DNA from: Niastella soli
GTDB lineage: Bacteria; Bacteroidota; Bacteroidia; Chitinophagales; Chitinophagaceae
Direction: 5' to 3'
DNA: 64,000 nucleotides
Assembly (NCBI RefSeq): GCF_017742245.1
Contig: NZ_JAGHKO010000001.1
Coordinates: 1,393,061 to 1,457,060 of the forward strand
This document shows positions 60,344 through 64,000 of this stretch, piece by piece. Position numbers and translations under genes: made by a program. The notes below the pieces were generated by a model, which saw nothing but the letters and a program-made list of their open reading frames with translations, had not been told where the DNA came from and made no database searches. Every line of letters starts with the position of its first letter. Positions within the stretch are counted from its first letter, which is position 1.

Positions 60344-63300
60344 ATGTATTTAAGCTATGGAATGAAAATACCCTTTCAACAAAGGTTTGGAAGCGTAAAA
60401 TTCCTGCTGCTATTAGCTGGTTTGCTGGCAACGGCCGGCGCCTATGCCCAGGAGATCAGTTTTTCAGAAAAGAACGCCCCTTTGAATAAGGTGTTCAATA
60501 TCATAAAACAACAAAGCGGCTTTGATTTCTTTTATAAAGGAAATGCCATCAATAATATCAGAGTTACTGCCACGGTAAGTAAGGCCTCTATTGATCAGGT
60601 GTTGTCGCTTATTTTAAAAGATCAGCCATATACCTATGTGGTTACCGATAAAACGGTTATCATCAGGCAAAAGCAGCCAGACAATAAGCCAGAAAAAGAG
60701 GTTACTGCACCTGCGGTGGCTGACAGCACAATTAAGGGAAAGGTAACAGACAAAAAGGGCGATCCGTTAACAGCTGTAACGGTAAGGGTAAGAGGTTCTC
60801 TCACAGCTACCACTACCGCAGCGGATGGTACCTTCAGTATAGGTGTGCCCAATGGGAGCGGCGTGCTGGAATTTTCCTACATCGGTTTTGTTACACAAGC
60901 CATACCTGTTACTAACCAGGCAACCCTCAATGTGCAACTGGCGACTGAAGACAAGTCGATGAACGAAGTGGTGATCGTTGGTTATGGCGAGGTGGCCAAA
61001 AAGGACCTTACCGGTTCCGTATCAACCATAAAATCAGAGGCGCTTGAAAATGTACCCATTGTAACCATTGACCAAATGCTGCAGGGCAAAGCACCGGGTT
61101 TGCAGGTAAGCAGCATCAGCGGCCAGCCTGGCGATGGTACCACCATTCGCATCAGAGGTGGCAATTCACTCAGCGCCAGTAATGAACCGCTGTATGTAGT
61201 AGATGGAATTATTGCCGGCGACGATTTCAATCCCAACCTCCTGAACCCGGAAGACGTATTGAGCATCGACATCCTGAAAGATGCATCCTCTACAGCCATC
61301 TACGGTGCACGCGGATCAAATGGGGTAATACTCATCACCACCAAAAGAGGTAAAAGCGGTAAAGACAGGATCTCCCTGAATGCCTATACCGGTTACCAGG
61401 AATTGCCCAGGTTTATAGAAATGATGAATGGGCGTGAGTATGCCCAATTGGTGAATGACCAGTTGATCTCGCAGGGGAAAGCCATTTTCTATACCAATTT
61501 AGATACGGTAGCCAATACCGATTGGCAAAAAGAGATCACCAAAAAGGCCCGTCAATCTAATTTGTCGGCGCAAATTTCCGGTGGCGATCAAAAGTCTACA
61601 TACCTTCTCTCGGCGAACATCAGCGATCAGGAAGGGATCATCATGAACTCCGGTTATAAAAGATACCAGTTCCGCAGCAACGTTACGCGTACTATTAACC
61701 GAATGCTGGAAGTAAGCTCAACCCTGAATGTGGCCAGTTCGCGTACCGACAATAACCCCGTATCATTGGGTGGATTGGATTATTATTCTTCAGCCTTAGG
61801 CGTAGCGCCCAGCATGCCCGTTTACAAGCCAGATGGCACCTTTTTTTTGAAAAGAGAGTATAGTTCAGGAAACCTCAACCACCCGCTTGCGCAGGCTACT
61901 TATATAACCAACCCTATTAAAAGGAATAATGTGTTGGGTAATATTACCCTCAACTTCAAACCTGTTGCTGGTCTTACCATAAAATCTTCATTTGGCAGTC
62001 AGTTAGATTTTATCAAAAACAATCGGTATGAATCCGGGCAAATGCCTGTTGCTAAAGCCAATAATAACGGTGGGGTAGCTAGGGTCTCTTCCAGTCAGGA
62101 AATAATGTATTTATTGGAGAATACGGTGTCTTACAATAAACAAAAGGGCGAACACAGCCTGAATGCGCTGGCAGGTATGACCTATCAGCACGGTTATAAA
62201 GAGGCAGTGAATGCCAGTGGATCTAAATATCCAACGGATGGCATGAGTTACAACAACCTGAGTGCTACCGATCAAACTACTTATGCCATTGGGTCTGATT
62301 ATACCGAATATTCCATTGTATCGTACCTGGGTCGTATGAATTATGGTTTTAAAAGCAAGTACCTGGTTACTGTTACAGGCCGTGTAGACGGTTCATCCCG
62401 TTTTGCAGTTAATAACAAATATGCCTTCTTTCCGGCAGTAGCCTTTGCCTGGCGGGCCATTGAAGAGCCCTGGCTCAGGAATATAACTGTTCTTTCCAAT
62501 TTAAAAGTAAGGGCCAGTTATGGTAAAGTAGGTAATCAGGCCATTCCTTCATACGGGTCGTTGCCTACGCTGAATACGTCGCGTTACATTCTCGGTACCA
62601 ACAATAATAATACGCTTGGTTATATTCAGGGCAATTATGAAAATCCCAATCTGAAATGGGAAACTACTTCACAATACGATCTGGGTATTGAGATTGGCTT
62701 ATTCAAGAACCGGTTGAATTTTGAAATAGACATCTATTCAAAACGTACCGATAACCTGCTTAACAACCAACAGTTACCAGAACAAACAGGTTATTCAAGC
62801 CTGCTGACCAATATTGGGGCCGTTAGCAACAAAGGGATTGAGTTGTTGGTAAATTCAGTGAACATTAAGAACAAACGGTTTTCGTGGAGTTCTTCTTTCA
62901 ACATTGCTGCCAACAAGAACAAAGTGGTTGACCTGGGTGGGGTTGATTATATTCTTACCAAGAATATCAGCTATGCCGGTAACGTAAGCCGGTTAACACT
63001 GGGCGGTCCTGTAGGAACATTTTGGGGCGCTACCTATTATGGCACCCGCAAAACCCTCGATCCGGTAAAAGGGGCGGTGGGTGTGAGTGCCACGCCAAAA
63101 TTGGGCGAGGCGCTGTATGTTGATAGCAAAGAAGACGGCGTATTAAGCGTGGATGATTATGGGGTGATCGGGAATTCGAACCCGGATTTCTTTGGCGGTT
63201 TTTCCAACTCATTTACCTATGGCCGATTCAGTTTCGATTTTTATATGTCATTTTCCTGTGGCAATCAGATCATGAACATTGCCGATGCATTTTATAATTC

Positions 63301-63670
63301 AGGCGATCTGTTGTCGAACCAATATAAGACAATGGTAAATCGATGGTCGCCGGATAATCCTACGTCTGAAATACCCCGTTTCTCAAGGGATGGTTACATT
63401 CCAAACACGCGATGGGTGTACGACGGTTCTTACATGCGGATGAAATCATTGACGTTGGGCTACAACCTGCCAGGCCGGGTGCTTAAGGCCAAATGGATCC
63501 AGAACATTAACCTGTATGTATCAGCATCGAACCTGTTTGTGATCACCAGTTATCCGTACTACGACCCTGAAAGCAATGCATACGGTAAAGATGCCACAGT
63601 ACGTGGCTTTGATGCTACCAACTATCCGCAAAACCGCGCCTATGTGGGCGGTGTGAAGATCGACTTATAA
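60344..63670 (+). CDS. SusC/RagA-type TonB-dependent receptor with STN sensor domain
   Basis: 1108 residues (a start at 60362 is also possible). Signal peptide (ends AYAQE), an STN domain (about 45-115) that contacts the FecR-type protein, a carboxypeptidase-like domain (about 128-210), a TonB plug (about 215-340; GYGEVAKKDLTGSVS, then DVLSIDILKDASSTAIYG and RGSNGVILITTK) and a 22-strand outer-membrane barrel. It imports a ligand, usually an oligosaccharide or another large molecule, using TonB energy. The STN domain fits substrate signalling to the sigma/anti-sigma pair. Substrate unknown. Confidence 0.95.
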   Translation: MYLSYGMKIPFQQRFGSVKFLLLLAGLLATAGAYAQEISFSEKNAPLNKVFNIIKQQSGFDFFYKGNAINNIRVTATVSKASIDQVLSLILKDQPYTYVVTDKTVIIRQKQPDNKPEKEVTAPAVADSTIKGKVTDKKGDPLTAVTVRVRGSLTATTTAADGTFSIGVPNGSGVLEFSYIGFVTQAIPVTNQATLNVQLATEDKSMNEVVIVGYGEVAKKDLTGSVSTIKSEALENVPIVTIDQMLQGKAPGLQVSSISGQPGDGTTIRIRGGNSLSASNEPLYVVDGIIAGDDFNPNLLNPEDVLSIDILKDASSTAIYGARGSNGVILITTKRGKSGKDRISLNAYTGYQELPRFIEMMNGREYAQLVNDQLISQGKAIFYTNLDTVANTDWQKEITKKARQSNLSAQISGGDQKSTYLLSANISDQEGIIMNSGYKRYQFRSNVTRTINRMLEVSSTLNVASSRTDNNPVSLGGLDYYSSALGVAPSMPVYKPDGTFFLKREYSSGNLNHPLAQATYITNPIKRNNVLGNITLNFKPVAGLTIKSSFGSQLDFIKNNRYESGQMPVAKANNNGGVARVSSSQEIMYLLENTVSYNKQKGEHSLNALAGMTYQHGYKEAVNASGSKYPTDGMSYNNLSATDQTTYAIGSDYTEYSIVSYLGRMNYGFKSKYLVTVTGRVDGSSRFAVNNKYAFFPAVAFAWRAIEEPWLRNITVLSNLKVRASYGKVGNQAIPSYGSLPTLNTSRYILGTNNNNTLGYIQGNYENPNLKWETTSQYDLGIEIGLFKNRLNFEIDIYSKRTDNLLNNQQLPEQTGYSSLLTNIGAVSNKGIELLVNSVNIKNKRFSWSSSFNIAANKNKVVDLGGVDYILTKNISYAGNVSRLTLGGPVGTFWGATYYGTRKTLDPVKGAVGVSATPKLGEALYVDSKEDGVLSVDDYGVIGNSNPDFFGGFSNSFTYGRFSFDFYMSFSCGNQIMNIADAFYNSGDLLSNQYKTMVNRWSPDNPTSEIPRFSRDGYIPNTRWVYDGSYMRMKSLTLGYNLPGRVLKAKWIQNINLYVSASNLFVITSYPYYDPESNAYGKDATVRGFDATNYPQNRAYVGGVKIDL

Positions 63671-63700
63671 CATTCATTAATCTATCAGCACGAAATACTG

Positions 63701-64000
63701 ATGAAAAAGATATTCTTTATAATCCTCCTGGCCACCTTGTTTACAGCATGTGATAAACAACTGCAGGAAAGTCCACGAAACAGGATCACAACAGATAATT
63801 TTTATGCCAGCGATAATGAAGCGATCCTTGGGGTAAATGGTGTTTATTCCTGGCTGGGTACCTCCGGTGGTTTTAAAAGCAGTCTGTGGCGTGCCCTTGA
63901 TGAAGGAACGGATGTTATCAGGGTGCGCAAAAGACCCACCGATCCTGAACCAAATTATACCATGTCCTCATTCAGTCCTGGTTATACTTTGGCCATCTGG
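63701..64000 (+). CDS. SusD/RagB-family lipoprotein (5' part)
   Basis: The first 100 residues of a SusD-type surface lipoprotein, cut by the window edge. Lipoprotein signal with Cys17 (TLFTACDKQ), then QLQESPRNRITTDNFYASD, typical of the family start with the NxF helix. It works with the upstream SusC-type receptor, 30 bp away, as the lid that captures the substrate. The rest of the gene and any enzymes of the locus lie outside the window. Confidence 0.93.
   Translation, partial: MKKIFFIILLATLFTACDKQLQESPRNRITTDNFYASDNEAILGVNGVYSWLGTSGGFKSSLWRALDEGTDVIRVRKRPTDPEPNYTMSSFSPGYTLAIW

Overview
The window looks like chromosomal DNA of a Bacteroidota bacterium, most likely a soil or plant-associated member of the Chitinophagaceae (Chitinophaga/Niastella-like). 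The grounds are a SusC/SusD pair behind an ECF sigma/FecR pair, LytS/LytR-type and propeller-type two-component proteins, Bacteroidota-specific families (DUF2480, DUF3127, the PpiD/SurA_N-type foldase), many start codons preceded by the Bacteroidota -7 promoter element TAnnTTTG, few Shine-Dalgarno sites and moderate GC content. The genus-level assignment is inference. I found no rRNA, tRNA, CRISPR array, transposase or prophage. The gene content is mostly housekeeping, with a nutrient-uptake locus at the right edge.

Layout. 1-3.3 kb: 3' end of mnmG, then leftward genes for a NIPSNAP-domain protein, a free-methionine sulfoxide reductase (GAF) and nadA. 3.3-3.86 kb: a 570-bp gene-free divergent region carrying a cluster of DnaA-box-like sequences, a candidate replication origin. 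3.9-9.3 kb: a PpiD-type foldase, a DUF2480 protein and cytochrome bd oxidase (cydAB). 9.4-15.3 kb, leftward: a secreted TIM-barrel protein, corA, a small exported protein, a KdnB-type dehydrogenase and a GH32 glycosidase. 15.4-17.5 kb: a HEAT-repeat protein, then ahpC-ahpD behind an OxyR-like operator. 17.5-23.7 kb: ROK kinase with kdsB (leftward), the ATP-grasp/alpha-E/transglutaminase operon (rightward) and a sterol-desaturase-family protein. 23.8-28.3 kb: dnaN, then an operon of a YbjN-like protein, a cytoplasmic trypsin-like protease with zinc ribbon and YbjN-like tail, and recX. 28.3-29.4 kb: about 1 kb without a gene but with decayed heptamer repeats.

29.4-39.6 kb: an ICMT-like methyltransferase with a poor start, a LytS/LytR-type pair, a large propeller-type sensor kinase whose phosphoacceptor histidine is replaced, an OmpA-family protein and a FUSC-type membrane protein. 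40-54.5 kb: envelope and stress genes (NlpE-like lipoprotein, M1 peptidase, PBP1A, EamA transporter with an Lrp/AsnC regulator, DUF3127 protein, vWA protein, Hsp20, GreA-like protein, CDGSH protein, one-domain asparaginase) and several small unknown proteins. 54.6-58.2 kb: an OmpR/HAMP-kinase two-component system, a UspA-like protein and a bestrophin channel. 58.4-64 kb: ECF sigma, FecR anti-sigma, SusC-type TonB-dependent receptor and the start of a SusD-type lipoprotein.

The main connected units are ahpCD under a probable OxyR site (peroxide detoxification), KdnB plus KdsB (Kdo or 8-amino-Kdo supply for lipopolysaccharide; the aminotransferase partner is not here), the three-gene ATP-grasp operon (probable peptide ligation and cleavage), the YbjN/protease/RecX operon (the least described unit), and the sigma/anti-sigma/SusCD module (substrate-induced outer-membrane uptake). 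Intergenic spaces carry several families of degenerate 7-8-bp tandem repeats and a dispersed repeat of about 78 bp.
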